48,042 bases of DNA from Mnemiopsis leidyi (taxonomy: Eukaryota > Ctenophora > Tentaculata > Lobata > Bolinopsidae). The translations under genes were made by a program, and so were the position numbers. Under the pieces are notes generated by a model, which saw only the letters and a program-made list of their open reading frames with translations, made no database searches and had not been told where the DNA came from. Shown in pieces: positions 1-11,783 of the stretch. The stretch is from NCBI GenBank assembly GCA_000226015.1, contig JH155841.1:28470-76511 (forward strand). The letters run 5' to 3'. Each line of letters starts with the position of its first letter. The stretch's first letter is position 1.

Positions 1-40
1 GTTGGGGGACTAAGTGTTGATACTTATAGAGTGTAGAGAA

Positions 41-142
41 AGGTATTTTTGGGGAGGGGCCACAAATATTGACCAATGAGAAGCTAGAGAGCTGCTTTAT
101 AGCTTCTGATTGGTTAAAATATGTGACCCCTCCTCAATAATG
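41..142. mobile_element. Short foldback MITE-like element
   Basis: The left arm starts GGTATTTTTGGGGAGGGG and continues to a CCAAT. The right arm, read on the minus strand, starts GCATTATTGAGGAGGGG and continues to CCAAT. The two arms can pair over about 40 bases with a few mismatches, around a small loop containing 'agctagagagctgc'. The outer end resembles the element at 5271-5479, so both probably belong to one non-autonomous DNA transposon family. No coding capacity is present. Confidence 0.5.
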
Positions 143-764
143 CATTGTTCTAATATCTTAATTTTGATGAAAAAGTATCATGATCTCTTATAGTCTAATT
201 TGAAATACCTTAAATTTTGACAATTTATTTTCTATAAAATTGTTGATTCCGCTAATGATTATTGGTTGATAATTTATTTTACTCGATAAAAGTTAGCTTT
301 CTTTCTGATTAAGAAAACGCTTCATATTAGATAGAATATATTTACATAGCATATCTAGAACTTTGTGCAAAATCCACGAAATAAACAAATTTGCGAAGCA
401 ATCATACTGATGATCATGAATGCCAACCCTCCTTATCATATTATACTATTCAAATCTTGAAAATTAAAACGTCCTAAAATATATGAAATATGGGGCAAAA
501 TTGTTTAATTTTACATCATAGGATGTTATCAGATATTGATACGACTAAGTAAGATAAAGTAACTGAAAGATAATTAAGGTTATCACAGGTGTCATCACCC
601 CTCGCAAGCACGTTGACGTGCTTTCTAAAAATCACTTGTTATCGATTTAGGCTTCTATCCTAACTTAGGATAAGATCTAGAGCCATATAATTTTGCGTGT
701 TGGTACGTTATGTCGAGTAAATGCTATAAAACAAGGATAGAGCACTGCGAATCATTTTCTTTTA

Positions 765-1205
765 GGGGTGGTTCACATGTAACGTCATCATTAGGGGTAG
801 GGGGTTTCCGAATGATAACGATTGATGACGAGGGGGGAGGGGGTTTGGCCAATAATGGCCGATTTATAAGATTCTTTTGAAAATTTCTGATTTCCTATAA
901 ACATTTTTACAGGAATTTTACAAAATCAGATGGAAAATTTTCAAGTAAAAATACTGATTCAGAAATCTGGTGAAATACTGTGTTTTCAATGATATAGAAT
1001 AAAAAATTTCAAAAATGACTGCAAATTAAAAGACCAAAACATGAATAAGGGAGGAGGTTCCGACTATGATGATGTAATTTTTGTCATTTACCTCTAAGTC
1101 TAACATTCAGGGGGGTTTTGTCAAAATGCGACGAATGATGACAGAGGGGGGAGGGTAATATTACCGAAATTTTGCATTTTGCTGACGTCATATGTGAACG
1201 ACCCC
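765..1205. mobile_element. MITE with 23-nt terminal inverted repeats
   Basis: The left end GGGGTGGTTCACATGTAACG (continuing TCA, 765-787) and the inverted right end GGGGTCGTTCACATATGACG (continuing TCA, 1183-1205) match at all but three positions. The 441-bp interior is non-coding and carries several G-runs of the form 'gaggggggaggg'. This is the layout of a miniature inverted-repeat transposable element. I could not find a convincing target-site duplication, so the exact boundaries may be off by a few bases. The transposase superfamily is not determined. Confidence 0.65.
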
Positions 1206-2930
1206 GGCCCTTAACGTTAGGTGTTAGGGCCTTGTCGCGGTGATACCCGACTCTCGGTAGACGGATATAATCTCGTCAAGTTAAATTTAGAGTTAGACTT
1301 AGAGCCAAGTTACTGTGGTTGTACAGGCACAGTGCGCACCCTCCCGAGACATTTTATTTTCGGAGATCTATTCGCTTCGAATGACTATGAGGGTCGGACA
1401 AAGTCAGACAATACCGTGGCAACTGTATGCATAACATAAAATAGCATATCCTATTTAATTGTACGGCAGCTTGAAGGTTGATAACCTACTGTCACGGCCA
1501 TCTTTTACGGCAGCACGCACCCTCCCGACAATTTATTCGCTTCGAATGAGGGTCGAATAAAGTCAGACAACCAATTTGGCAATTTAACTGCAACGTGCTA
1601 TCAAATAACAATCATCATTTCTAAATAATGATACGAAGAAAAATTGCTAAAATAAAGTCAAAAGTAAAACTAACTAATATTCCATCCCATTCCCCGGCTA
1701 TGTACTTTATTTGTTAATATACAGGGTGATTCAGAAAAAATGTTACCATTTTGAGTAGTATTTACTTTTATTTTTGTGATTACATCATGAATGTTAGGGT
1801 TATTGCAGAGCCCTTGGCTGCTGTGAATTTCCGTCGAATTATCAGTATCTGTCGAAATTCATGTCACCGGGGCTAAAATGCGTGAGTAGGTTACAACCTC
1901 AAGCCCAAGGTATATATATTCGGCCCCACTTTATTTGGAAGAGCTGTCTCAGTTTACTCAGTTTAGGTTCAATTGGCTTTATTGGTTATTTCGTAATAAA
2001 TATCGCCATGAATTTAAGCATGAGGATAACCCTACGTGTTTTGTTTTCCTGTAAAATTAAAAATATCTTAATTTCACTTGCCTCAGTCTTTGTTGACCAC
2101 GAAGCGCCTGGTGAAATTTCACTGTTTACTTTTTCACTGTTTACTTTTTTGTAGCCTCTGAGTTCTGACTCTGTTAAGTGTTTGTAGCTTCTTAATCTAA
2201 ATCAGGAGCCGACCGGATGTTTAGTTGATTTTGCGCGTTCAAGTCCGGTCCGGTTTTATTTTCAAAATTTACCGGATACCGGATCGGAAAAACTAAAATT
2301 CTCGAAATTCTCAAAAATTTCATTCTTGCTTATCTTGCTAATCTTGTCCAACTCCAAAGGCAAACTAAACCTCTGAGAGCCCAAACTGAATCTCTCAGTG
2401 TTTGTCATGGTTATACTAGACTCTTGCAGCTTAAAGTTAAAGCTTACCAATACCATCGTTTCGTTATTGTTAGAACATTACTAGACGGATATGATTTCGT
2501 CAACTCAGTATCCAAACTGAGAAAAGCACGAAATGAGGTACCTTAGGCCTAATGCTTATCTCAGACTGTTTAACGGAGTCTGCTATTCTAGCAATCTGCT
2601 TCTAGCTACCACTCGGTATTTACTTCTTGCCCAAGAGACTTCTAAACGTAAAATTTCGCTAGTTTCGACCTACTTAACTTACCTTATCCAGACATGCCCA
2701 TTTCCGCCCTACGCCTCCCTTCGTCCTCCTTGACTGTAAAATGGAAAAATTTGCATAATATTGATAACTTAGGACGATCTGGTCCGGTTCAGATCGGTAA
2801 ACCGGATCATAGGTTCCAATGGCAATTCCTTCGGCAACTGTTTAATCCTGTTGTGACTGCCAAACTAACATTACGTAACATTCAATTTCAAACTAGTACA
2901 GGAGAAAAGCAGAGAATATACTTCTAGACA

Positions 2931-3653
2931 ATGAGTTGCCTGCTTCTACATGACTCTGATCCCAGATACGAATACGATGACGTTTTATCCGAGAAAGACA
3001 TCCAGATAACAAACTTACCAGTTCTCCAAGTCACATTTCTAAACCGAGATCACAGCTCCGACTACTCACTAGGTAAACATAACGGTATCATAGTTTCCAG
3101 TAAACACGGTGCTGCGTTTCTGATAAAAAACAAAGTTAACATTTCGGGAAAGACACTAGCGATTGTCGGACCAGCAACCGCTAAGATCGTGGGAGGATAC
3201 GCTGAACAGTTTGATGACGTCACGTTAGTTTGGGAAGAAAACGCCACCTTGCTTAGCCAAACTATATTATCCTCATTTCCCAGAACTTATTCCTGGGTCT
3301 TCTGCTGTGGCAACAAAGCAAGAGTGTCGGGCGTTCTACCCAGAGCTTTGAAGGAAAATGGCGTGAAACTGAAGCATTTGGTGGTTTATACAGTTGAGAA
3401 AAGAAGAGACTTTGATAAACATTTATCTCAATTGGACGTTAGTTCTTTCAAAGCTGTAGTGTTCTTTAGTCCCTCTGGTGTTGAGTTTGCGGAGGGAAGT
3501 TTGAGCGGCAAACTTTCACCATCTTGTGTTTTGGTGGCTTTTGGCAAAAGTACTGCAGCAACTTTGACACAGTGTTTCGGTGACAAGTTTGTGATAAGCA
3601 TTTGTGAACATCCCACCCCTTTGGGAGTTTTTAATGTGTTGATGAGCTTATGA
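2931..3653 (+). CDS. UROS: Uroporphyrinogen-III synthase
   Basis: A single-exon, 240-residue protein of the HEM4 family. This enzyme cyclises hydroxymethylbilane, with inversion of ring D, to uroporphyrinogen III, the fourth step of heme synthesis, in the cytosol. Visible landmarks are IIVSSKHGA near residue 49 (the family's 'SxxG' region of domain 1), LAIVGPATAKIV near 75, VVFFSPSGVEF near residue 180 (the most recognisable HEM4 motif), LVAFGKSTAATL near 202, and a final HPTPLGVFNVL matching the usual A-x-x-P-T-x-x-G-L terminus. The length fits the family (about 250-265). The ATG at 2931 is the only reasonable start for the full domain. No transmembrane segment or signal peptide is seen. The neighbour downstream is the convergent receptor kinase gene, with 503 bp between stop codons. 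The lack of introns contrasts with most genes here. Confidence 0.92.
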   Translation: MSCLLLHDSDPRYEYDDVLSEKDIQITNLPVLQVTFLNRDHSSDYSLGKHNGIIVSSKHGAAFLIKNKVNISGKTLAIVGPATAKIVGGYAEQFDDVTLVWEENATLLSQTILSSFPRTYSWVFCCGNKARVSGVLPRALKENGVKLKHLVVYTVEKRRDFDKHLSQLDVSSFKAVVFFSPSGVEFAEGSLSGKLSPSCVLVAFGKSTAATLTQCFGDKFVISICEHPTPLGVFNVLMSL

Positions 3654-4156
3654 TTTGTTGATGTTCATATCTTGTTGATTTTTGCAAAGAAAACAAAATC
3701 GTTTGTTGTAATATTTGGTTTTTTGTACAAAATGTATGAATATGATTGATTTGTAATATTAATGCTATTATTTGTTTTTTGTTTGAAACGTATAAATTTC
3801 TTTAACTTAAAGTTTAAGCGTTTTGATGCCATGCCTTAACCGTCGCCGAAGTCTTAAATACAGTTTCCGGGAAACACTAACTTAAAAGATCTAAAAACAA
3901 TTCAACAAATCATATACAAAGTGACCCAAAAATAACCTCCGAGTCCGATATCGTTTTTTAAAATACTATAAAACTATGGACAACATACTGTTTTTACACG
4001 ATCGTTTTTGACTGCAAATGACATCGAATTAGGAAAGAAATTAGTCAAAATGAAATTTTCTAATTGACTCAGGTTTATTGGATCATTGCCGCCCAAATAA
4101 ATTTGATCAGCTAAGGCTTGCATATAAGTATTTATTGAATCCAAACCGAATTCGAA
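3654..4156. other. Convergent 3' intergenic spacer
   Basis: This 503-bp AT-rich spacer separates the stop codons of UROS (plus) and the receptor tyrosine kinase (minus), so it must hold both 3' UTRs. For the kinase gene, minus-strand AATAAA hexamers occur at 4136-4131 and 4079-4074. On the plus strand I see no AATAAA after UROS, only AT-rich variants. No other gene or repeat is recognised. Confidence 0.6.
4131..4136 (-). promoter_or_regulatory. Candidate polyadenylation signal of the receptor kinase gene
   Basis: TTTATT on the plus strand reads AATAAA on the minus strand, 20 bases past the TAA stop at 4157. A second copy lies at 4079-4074. A signal this close would give a very short 3' UTR, so the second copy may be the main one. 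Confidence 0.4.
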
Positions 4157-7100
4157 TTAAAACTGAGCAATATCATTCGCGCTTATTTTCACAGTTTCGT
4201 TGTTGACATCAACAGCAATTCTCAATTCCTCATTCCTATATCGACTATTCTGTTCCACTGCTGCTCCGTTCTGGAGTACTGTACAATCACCTGCAGTGCT
4301 CAACTCGGAGAAACTGCCATGTCTGAGGTCTAACGGTACAGCAGGTTCATCTGTTTCCTGAGTAAGATTTTGTAAAAATACATTCGGCTTTAGATCAGTA
4401 TAGATGGGTAAAGCTGACATGACTCATGAGTATATGTGCCTATTATTGGGCACATTTGAAAAATCAAGTTTGTTATCAATATCATGCATCAGGCATCAAA
4501 ATGAATTGATACATGCAGCTGCTAGTACAATTACTTTGAGTTTGAAATCACTAAATTATTGGTAAAATTGCATAAGCTTAAAAAAAGGCTACAGGTTAGA
4601 TTAAAACAATAAAACCCAACTTCTTGTAGTCGTACCATGAGATTCAGTTCAACTTCATCGATCGATCCGACCAACTTAGTTTCGTCCTCAGTCGGAACAT
4701 CACAGAAGGTGTAGTCTGAGGGTCTGACTCCGAGCTCTTTGTCTCTCTCTTCACACATAATCTTGTCCAACTCTAACTGAAATGTTTTGGGAGGGTTGGT
4801 ATTTTGTTGCGATGATCCTCCTTTCGCGGGCGATTTACTTGTAACTTAATAGTTCTAATATGCGTACTATTATTCACTTGAATTTCTTTAATCATTTCGT
4901 AATTGTGATGGAACTTACAACAGAATATCAAAACAAAAAGAATCAAAGCAGAGCTTTAATTAACCAACTTTAATTTCGTTAAATTCTCCCCTAGCTTCTG
5001 TATTCTGGTCCCAGCACCGCATAGCTATCCGCCAAACTTGGTCGTTGCAACAGGGCGGCTGTTTCATCCTCATGCCAGAGAGAAGGTTATCTAGGACGTG
5101 GTGATCGGGCCATCCAGGGTAGGGAATACCTCCCTGATCATAACAGATAAAGTTAGTTAATTTTACTGAACACTTAACTGTTCCTTATTTACTGTTCGTG
5201 TTGGTGACTGTTAGTTACTGTTAGATGTACTTAGTTATGATTAGTTATACTTAGTTAGTAATACTTATTAGGAACGGTATTCGTGGGGAGGAGTCTCAAA
5301 TTTTCAATGATAAAACACCTTATTTCTCAAAATTTATTGGCTCTGTCTTAGTTCTGGGTAGTGAAATACTCTCAAATGGTCCAACGGACACAGATTGACC
5401 TCCAAAAACAAAAGTAGAAGCATTACATTTGTAGAAACGGGGTTTGAAATTTGAGACACCTCCCCACGAATACCGTTCCTAATTATTAGTTATACTTTTT
5501 GGTTATTGTTGAGGGAACTGACAAAACGCCCCAAAATTTATTCTAGTTTATAGGCGAGGCAATTTTAAAGGCATTTGGCTGTTAACAAAACAAAAATATT
5601 TGACGATGTTAACAGTGTCCACATCATATTAATTTATAAATTAGTTCGTGATTAAATTAATAAATTAAATAATAAATCAATCATTAGTTACTAAGTGATT
5701 CAAAGATACTCACCAGTGTGAAAACCTCCCACATGAGAACACCATACGACCACACGTCGCTAAACTTGGACCACTTTTTGGGATCTTGTTTGATCTGAAA
5801 TTTGGAATTTCGTATATTGCTGAATATATACAAACCGGGCACCCCGCTCTAGTGCAATGGCCAAGAACGTCTCAATATTCTTGATTCGATAAATATTGAA
5901 AATGGAAATCTACTAAAAGATTAATGAAATGTCATTTCATTGAAATGACCGCCAGTAAGCACATCCACAACATACCTCCGGAGCAGTCCACCGGAGTCTG
6001 AACATCCGCTGTCGGTCCGTAACAGTGTCTCCCGAACACACATATTTCCCGTTGTACAACATTCTACTTTGCCCGAAATCGCAGATTTTAACGACCAGCT
6101 CGCCACCGGGCTTCTCCTTCAGCAACACGTTGTCCGCCGCCAAGTCTCGGTGTATGAGCTCTATGCTGTGTAGAAAGTCCATCCCGGAGGATACCTGGAT
6201 TTGACGAGAAAATAAGCCGCTATTAATTCGCTTTAAACCATTACTGCCCGATGATTATGAACAGCGTTTCATACTATAAGATAAATCCTGGCATCTATTT
6301 CTCTATAATCCTCGAATTTTTAACAGAGAAAATTGGCCCTACGATCGATCTCCTTAATCAGATATTCCTCAATAGTTATTGTTGGACCTTCATAGTTCCG
6401 AAATCTGTTGAGGATACACGAACAACAGAACACGACAAGTATAATTTTACCTGACGACAGAAACTAAGGAGATCGGTGGTGGTTAGGACAGTGTCCTTGA
6501 ACCGGTCCATGGAAGGCTCCTGACGGGCCATCCTGCCGTGCACGCTGTCGTTGTAAGAGCTGGTGTTTCCTTGGGTTCCTCTTGACAGAACTCTCGGTCT
6601 GGTAGAGAGATTGCTCGAGTGTAAATATTACTAGAAATAGAATAGCTGCTAACTAGTTGGAATTTTGTCAATCAAAAGTGAAACTTACGATCACCCCTAC
6701 ATTTTCAATTCACCTCTGAATTTTGAGTGTATTTTCCACCACAGATTGACTGACGAGAGTTTCTGTCCTACTGCGAAGGGAATCCGTTCTCTCTCTGTCC
6801 CTGTAGCCTCCCCGAGACCTGGAAAGTCCCCTGCTCTCACGTGCTGCTAGCTCTTTATCCTGGTCTCGCTGCGAAATACTGTTCTTGTGGTCGTCCAGGC
6901 TTAGAACTGTTCCGACCTGGACTTCTTCAGGAGATAACGTTTTGTTTTCAATCTGAAATTAACGGATTGAAAAATGTATTTTATTTACGAGAACGCCTAT
7001 ATAAATGTCACCCTGGTTTGAAGAAAAAGTAGGGACCAATCACAAATATTTCCTGCACCAGAAGTACAACTCAAAAAAACAGGGTTGGTCGTCTTACTAT

Positions 7101-10100
7101 CCTATCTAAAGCACAAAGAAATAACTTTTGAAAGAAAACAAGATGATATGTGACCTGTATCCTAAGACGCCGGAGGTATTTAGTGAGATTTGTGACACAC
7201 AACTCCAACACAAGGATGTAAGGAGGAGCATCGACCACGTAGCCGTACATCCTCAACACGTGGTCATTAATGTCCCGTCCTGAACCCTGTATCTGCTTCA
7301 TTATGTGTATCTCCGCCTTCATCGCCTTCTTCGCGTCTGGAAAATTATTGACATGGATCGTAGGATACGGTTGCCGACTATTGTGACTAGTTTAAAGAAA
7401 AGTCATCGTAAATTGTTTTATGTCATGGTTAAGCCATGTTTGTTAAATGAACCTTATATATTCATATTCATCCTATATTCAGTGTCTTAATGCCTTTCCA
7501 ACCTAATTCATTTATGAACCTCATATAGTGTGCCGGGCATAAACCTTTGATGTTTTCCTCAGTTTCCGCAACGTCTTCAGATTTCTCGACTTTTGTCTTC
7601 AATATTTTCAAAGCAACATCATACTGTTTGGTCAGTTCGTCTTTGCCGTCTAGTTTCACTTTTAGTTTTCCTCCCAAAATGTAGCCGAAGTTACCACGGT
7701 CAAGATAGCTGTAAAAATGAGTGAATGTTACATTTTATTTGGTATATCCTATTACATATGTATATTTATGATAGAATAGGACATGACTGATTGAAAAACT
7801 TCCATGAAAAGGAACTTACCTCTCCTTGGAGATAGCTTCCCTAGACAGCTCCCCGCCCAGTCCCTGGCCATCCCAGGGTATGTTGAGCTCTTTAGCATGT
7901 TTTACATTGCCGAACTTGAACCTGTGTTAGAGGATTGTTGTTCTAGTGCAATTTGACAAGTGCTAACAATAAAGAAATAGTAAAGTGTTTAGGTGGATTC
8001 TTGGCGAACAATTTGTGGATTATACAATAATAAATGATTTCACATTGATCTCGTCTTGTGTGACAGCTGTTTGCTATACTTGAAATCTTGATAGCGGAGG
8101 TATGCTACTATGTTGACTTTACACTAACAAACTAACAGACTAGCAAAAATAACTACCTGGTTAACAAACTAACCTAACTCACCAACTAACAAACTAACTA
8201 ACAATTATTAACTAACTGACTTACTCGTGTCAAGTTGTAATCTTTAAGTAAAATTTATCCGACCTACTTCCACAAAAAGAGCATCACTGCACCCAAAATG
8301 GAAACTAAACCCAAGCCGGAAACTATCAATATTATTGCAAGTAGCGGCAACGGTTTTGGGCATTTCTTGATCATTTGAGGGTCAATTCGTTGATAGAAGC
8401 CATCACACGGAAGATCTTTCTGAAAGGCGGTATAAATAATTTATAATATATAATATATAATATAAATAATAAATAATAAATGAGTTTAGCGAAGTCTTCA
8501 TCAGATTTGGGTAATTGATATTCAAAATCTAAGACTTAAGCAGCGCGGTTTATCCGGATAAGTTTATCCGGATAATTTCGTTCGAAGCGTCCAATCAAAT
8601 TTCGAATGAGACTAACCTTACATGTGGAGTTGTCAGTGCCATTAAAAAAGTACAAAAGGTAACTCCGCTTCTCCGACAGATTTTTCAGTGCTTTAGCAGT
8701 CTCGTTCCAAATACAGGCTACACCTTGATCTGGACAGCAATGCCTGTCTATTTTCCTACTACCTTGATCGTCACTCATGTAGCACACTCTGATAAGAACG
8801 GCTAAATCCTTTCTGTAAGAAATCTCTAGTATGCTAGAATTACCAGAGGCTGTAGTTATTTGACTGCAATTCAGTTTTAAATCGAGCGGCTTCTTGTGCG
8901 ATATCCACGAAAAGTATTTACACGTTTCTCTAGGTTTTATGGTAAGACCCAACTCCATGTAGTTATTGTTGGAGTCGATTGCAAATACTGAAGGAGGAGA
9001 GGAAGATCCTAATGATTCCTGAAAATTTTCAGTTAACAAATCAACAAAAGGGAGGGAAAACACTATTAAAACCACAAAAATCTCAGACCGGTTAAGGTCT
9101 TGCAAATTGTTGTCATAAAATTAGTAAACATCGTGAATATTTGCTTGAGAATAAGTCAGGAGGTGAACAATGTAAATTTCATACTGCTAAGCCATTAATT
9201 TACTCACCCTGAACAAGTAACCCATCCCAAAGCCACGGTAGACACAGTAGAAATCTGTCCCTAAAGTATCGCGACTGTGACAGGCCTGATGAAAGTCTCC
9301 TAGCTCTTCAACTTGTTCCGCGCCCATTACGCCTACGTTCTTTTCATTTATCTTCCTCGTTGATTCATACCTGCTCCACGAGCGGCTGCTTATGTTATAA
9401 ACAGCCAGGTCGGGAATCAACTCAGTATTTTTGCTAACTCTCCCTGTTTTATTAGTGTCGATCCAGGATGGCGGTAGAGGATACGGGTAGAACTCGATCT
9501 TGCTCATCTTTCTGTCTTCCAGCATAAAAAATTCGGCACCTGGTAATACGGGAGGTCTGTCAGTTCGAATACGCCCAGTGAACGATCAAGTATCAACCCA
9601 ATAAAAATTGAGTGATAAGTAGTAAGTATGCACTACGACCGATAACCCTACATGGTAAACATTTACCGGTAACATTGAAGGACACAGTTCCAACCCATAG
9701 TCGGGAGGAGGTGCAGCAGGAAGAGGATATAGAGACTACGTCTATCTGGTATTGGAACCAGGGGTAGAGCCCGGTAAAGGTACAGCTCTCGTTGTACGAG
9801 GAATCGTATGTCAGGTTTGTCCCAGTTTCTTTGTTGATCTGGTTTAGCAGGATCACGTGTGATTTTACAGATTCATCCAGTGTCACGCTGAAAATAGATA
9901 TAGACGTTTATAATCATACAGTGAAACCCCCGATTCGACGGCCCCGATATACCGCGTCCCCCGATTTACCGGGACCTTTCCTCTATCCCCAAATACCCGT
10001 TTATGAGCAAGTCAGTGTATTTCACGACTCGATTGAGCGAGCTCCCCGATTTTCCGGGCCTGGTTGACCGGGCCTGAAACCTTCCCCAGAGAGGCCCGAT

Positions 10101-10827
10101 AAATCTGGGTTTTACTGTATTTGAATTTTTAATATGGATATCACACTAAAGATTTGATTTGCAACAAAAATACTTTCAAATTGTAGGATAGTTATTGTGA
10201 TAACCTGAAATGCGCTGCAGATGTACAATATTTCAACTAATAAAAACGAACCTGACATTTATAGATGCTGTTCCAGGAATATCCTCGACAACGACATCAG
10301 GTCTCCGAAGACACTCCTTGTCACATGACTCGACGCGGGCATCAACAAAACATTTGCACGTCTTCAGACAGAGGCTATCGCCGGGGTCGCAGAAAAGGTG
10401 ACAGTTTTGAAGGGAGCAAGCCCGAGACAGAGAGCACTGCTCCAGACAGAGTTGCGAGTTAGAGTACTGCGGAGAGGACATTTTTAGGGAAGATCAGTTA
10501 CTTTACGATTATGGACTGTACAATTTTTTTAAGAATCAACTTTCGATTTTCGAACTGATTAATCTGATAAAAGTTGGTCGTTATAGCATTACACAAACAG
10601 TTCATGCAATTAATATTACAATTTAAATTACATTTAAATTTAAACATAACAATTACAATTACATTAAAATTTCAATAAAAATTCCTGTTATGAAGTATAA
10701 ATACCTCGTCAGCACATAGTCGTCTACAATGAGCTCTTACAATGGCAAAATCTCGATGGTCGTTCTGGAAAGTACATTTAAAAAGTGAAAACAACAACAA
10801 CAACAACAGCGATAGACCTGCTTTCAT
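4157..10827 (-). CDS. Receptor tyrosine kinase with split kinase domain
   Basis: A membrane receptor that would phosphorylate tyrosines after ligand binding. Sixteen exons in phase: 10827-10705, 10466-10252, 9887-9667, 9539-9208, 9018-8617, 8419-8268, 7921-7820, 7708-7545, 7336-7155, 6952-6714, 6598-6451, 6194-5976, 5794-5714, 5133-4969, 4776-4593, 4413-4157 (about 1061 residues; the last junction is tentative). Order: signal peptide 1-20 (poly-Leu); Cys-rich module about 33-95; a fibronectin-III-like stretch about 100-190; an unrecognised ectodomain with many N-glycosylation sequons; transmembrane helix about 455-481; kinase from about 516. Catalytic features: LDRGNFG loop, VALK Lys550, helix-C Glu579, HRDLAADN with Asp777, DFG at 799-801, RWTAPE, SDVWSYGVLMWEVFTLGG. 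A kinase insert of about 100 residues (exons 10-11) follows the hinge, as in the PDGFR/VEGFR/FGFR group. The Arg of the usual LAARN is Asp, and the first loop Gly is Asp. Tail tyrosines could be SH2 docking sites. I cannot assign it to a named RTK subfamily. Confidence 0.9.
5271..5479. mobile_element. MITE with about 30-nt inverted repeats in an RTK intron
   Basis: The left end GGAACGGTATTCGTGGGGAG (continuing to GTCTCAAATTT) is repeated almost perfectly, inverted, at the right end (one mismatch in the first 30 bases). The 209-bp element is flanked by TA on both sides (5269-5270 and 5480-5481), consistent with a TA target duplication as in Tc1/mariner-type MITEs. It sits in the intron between exons 13 and 14 of the receptor kinase. 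The near-identity of the arms suggests a fairly recent insertion. Confidence 0.75.
9919..10117. mobile_element. Pogo/Tigger-like MITE in an RTK intron
   Basis: The element begins CAGTGAAACCCCCGATT and ends with the inverted complement AATCTGGGTTTTACTG, flanked by TA on both sides (9917-9918, 10118-10119). The CAGT start, TA target duplication and about 200-bp size are typical of non-autonomous pogo/Tigger elements. The interior carries repeated GC-rich motifs such as 'gatttaccgggacc' and 'gattttccgggcc'. It lies within the second intron of the receptor kinase gene. Confidence 0.7.
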
Positions 10828-11591
10828 CACAGTCTCATTATAAAAGTGAACAGCTTAAGTTCCTAAAACAAGCATCATCCTCTCTCTTCAAAGCTTCATT
10901 TCAGCCACACGTTAGCAAAGCAAATCCAAAAACAACTCTTCAAGTCAAACAGAATTGAATATAACAAGATTCGTATGATATGACGGCATGGGCCTCATGT
11001 GCAGTTAATCTCTGAAATTCAACACCGCCTGGTTATACCTCCAGTTATAAAGTTTACTGGGCGAATTTAACTGTTATTCGGACGGTCCCAAGGTCTAGAT
11101 CTGTATTTCTTCTCTTGGTAACGCTTCCAGTGCTCCTAATGAATAGGAAAGTTACTGGGCAAATTAACTGCGTTATAACCACCGTCTTCGAGAGAAGTCT
11201 TAATCATATCGGATGAAATAAAAACGGAGCTTATTTTAATCTGAGTAAAAAGCTAAACAAATACTAGTAATTCATTAGACTTAGAGTTATTAATGTGAGT
11301 TAGATCACCAAAGTCAGTAACGCTTACGTTCGCCATAACTTTACTTTAAGTCAAATTATTTAATGCCGCCGAAATGCCAATGAACAATTTTCCTTGAACC
11401 TTGAAGTTGGGACACAATGTTTTTATAGCCTACTTTCGCTGATACACACGAAAGCAGAAAGCATTTTGCCATAGAATTGACGTACAAAAACTTAATGCTT
11501 TGAATGTGTTAAAATATCTTAATATATATGATTTACACCTAAAATTAAATAACAAGTATTCGAAAAGTTTTAGGTCCTTCTAGTTTCTTTT

Positions 11592-11783
11592 TTGTGCACA
11601 AAAGTAGCTGCCAAATCTGCTTTACATTGGATAAGAACCAAAGTCGATCGAGAATTGGAAGGGAAATTAGTTTTTGACACTCACAGTCACAAAGACGTCA
11701 CAATCCATGTGCAACGCATGAAGCAGGTCATTACAATTAAATCGATGAAATCGGAAGAGGATACTGTGGCAGTAAAGCAGTAA
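11592..11783 (+). CDS. Weak candidate coding fragment, unknown
   Basis: An open frame of about 60 codons ending in TAA at 11781-11783. Its composition looks protein-like (SALHWIRTKVDRELEGKL, then VTIHVQRMKQVITIKSMK). It has no ATG at its 5' end, and the preceding 'ttttttgtgcacaaaag' could be a weak splice acceptor. I recognise no family and see no partner exon. It could be a last exon, a retroelement scrap or chance. Confidence 0.15.
   Translation: MCTKVAAKSALHWIRTKVDRELEGKLVFDTHSHKDVTIHVQRMKQVITIKSMKSEEDTVAVKQ

Larger units (their letters stand above)
1..2930. other. Intergenic region, repeat-rich, no supported gene
   Basis: I find no exon chain or recognisable protein here. The open frames are short and show no domain motif. 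The region contains two inverted-repeat elements (41-142 and 765-1205, listed separately). It also holds a loosely repeated segment: a stretch near 1325-1400 with 'gtgcgcaccctcccgaga' recurs in altered form near 1505-1570. The last few hundred bases before 2931 would contain the promoter and 5' UTR of the uroporphyrinogen-III synthase gene, but I see no clear TATA box or initiator. Confidence 0.6.

Noticed and set aside
1861..2154. 97-codon plus-strand frame with hydrophobic stretch
   Set aside because: Low-complexity Ser/Leu/Phe-rich translation of AT-rich DNA, with a duplicated 'tttcactgtttact' end and no domain.
9792..10067. 91-codon plus-strand frame near the RTK
   Set aside because: Half overlaps RTK exon 3 in antisense and half lies in the pogo-like MITE.
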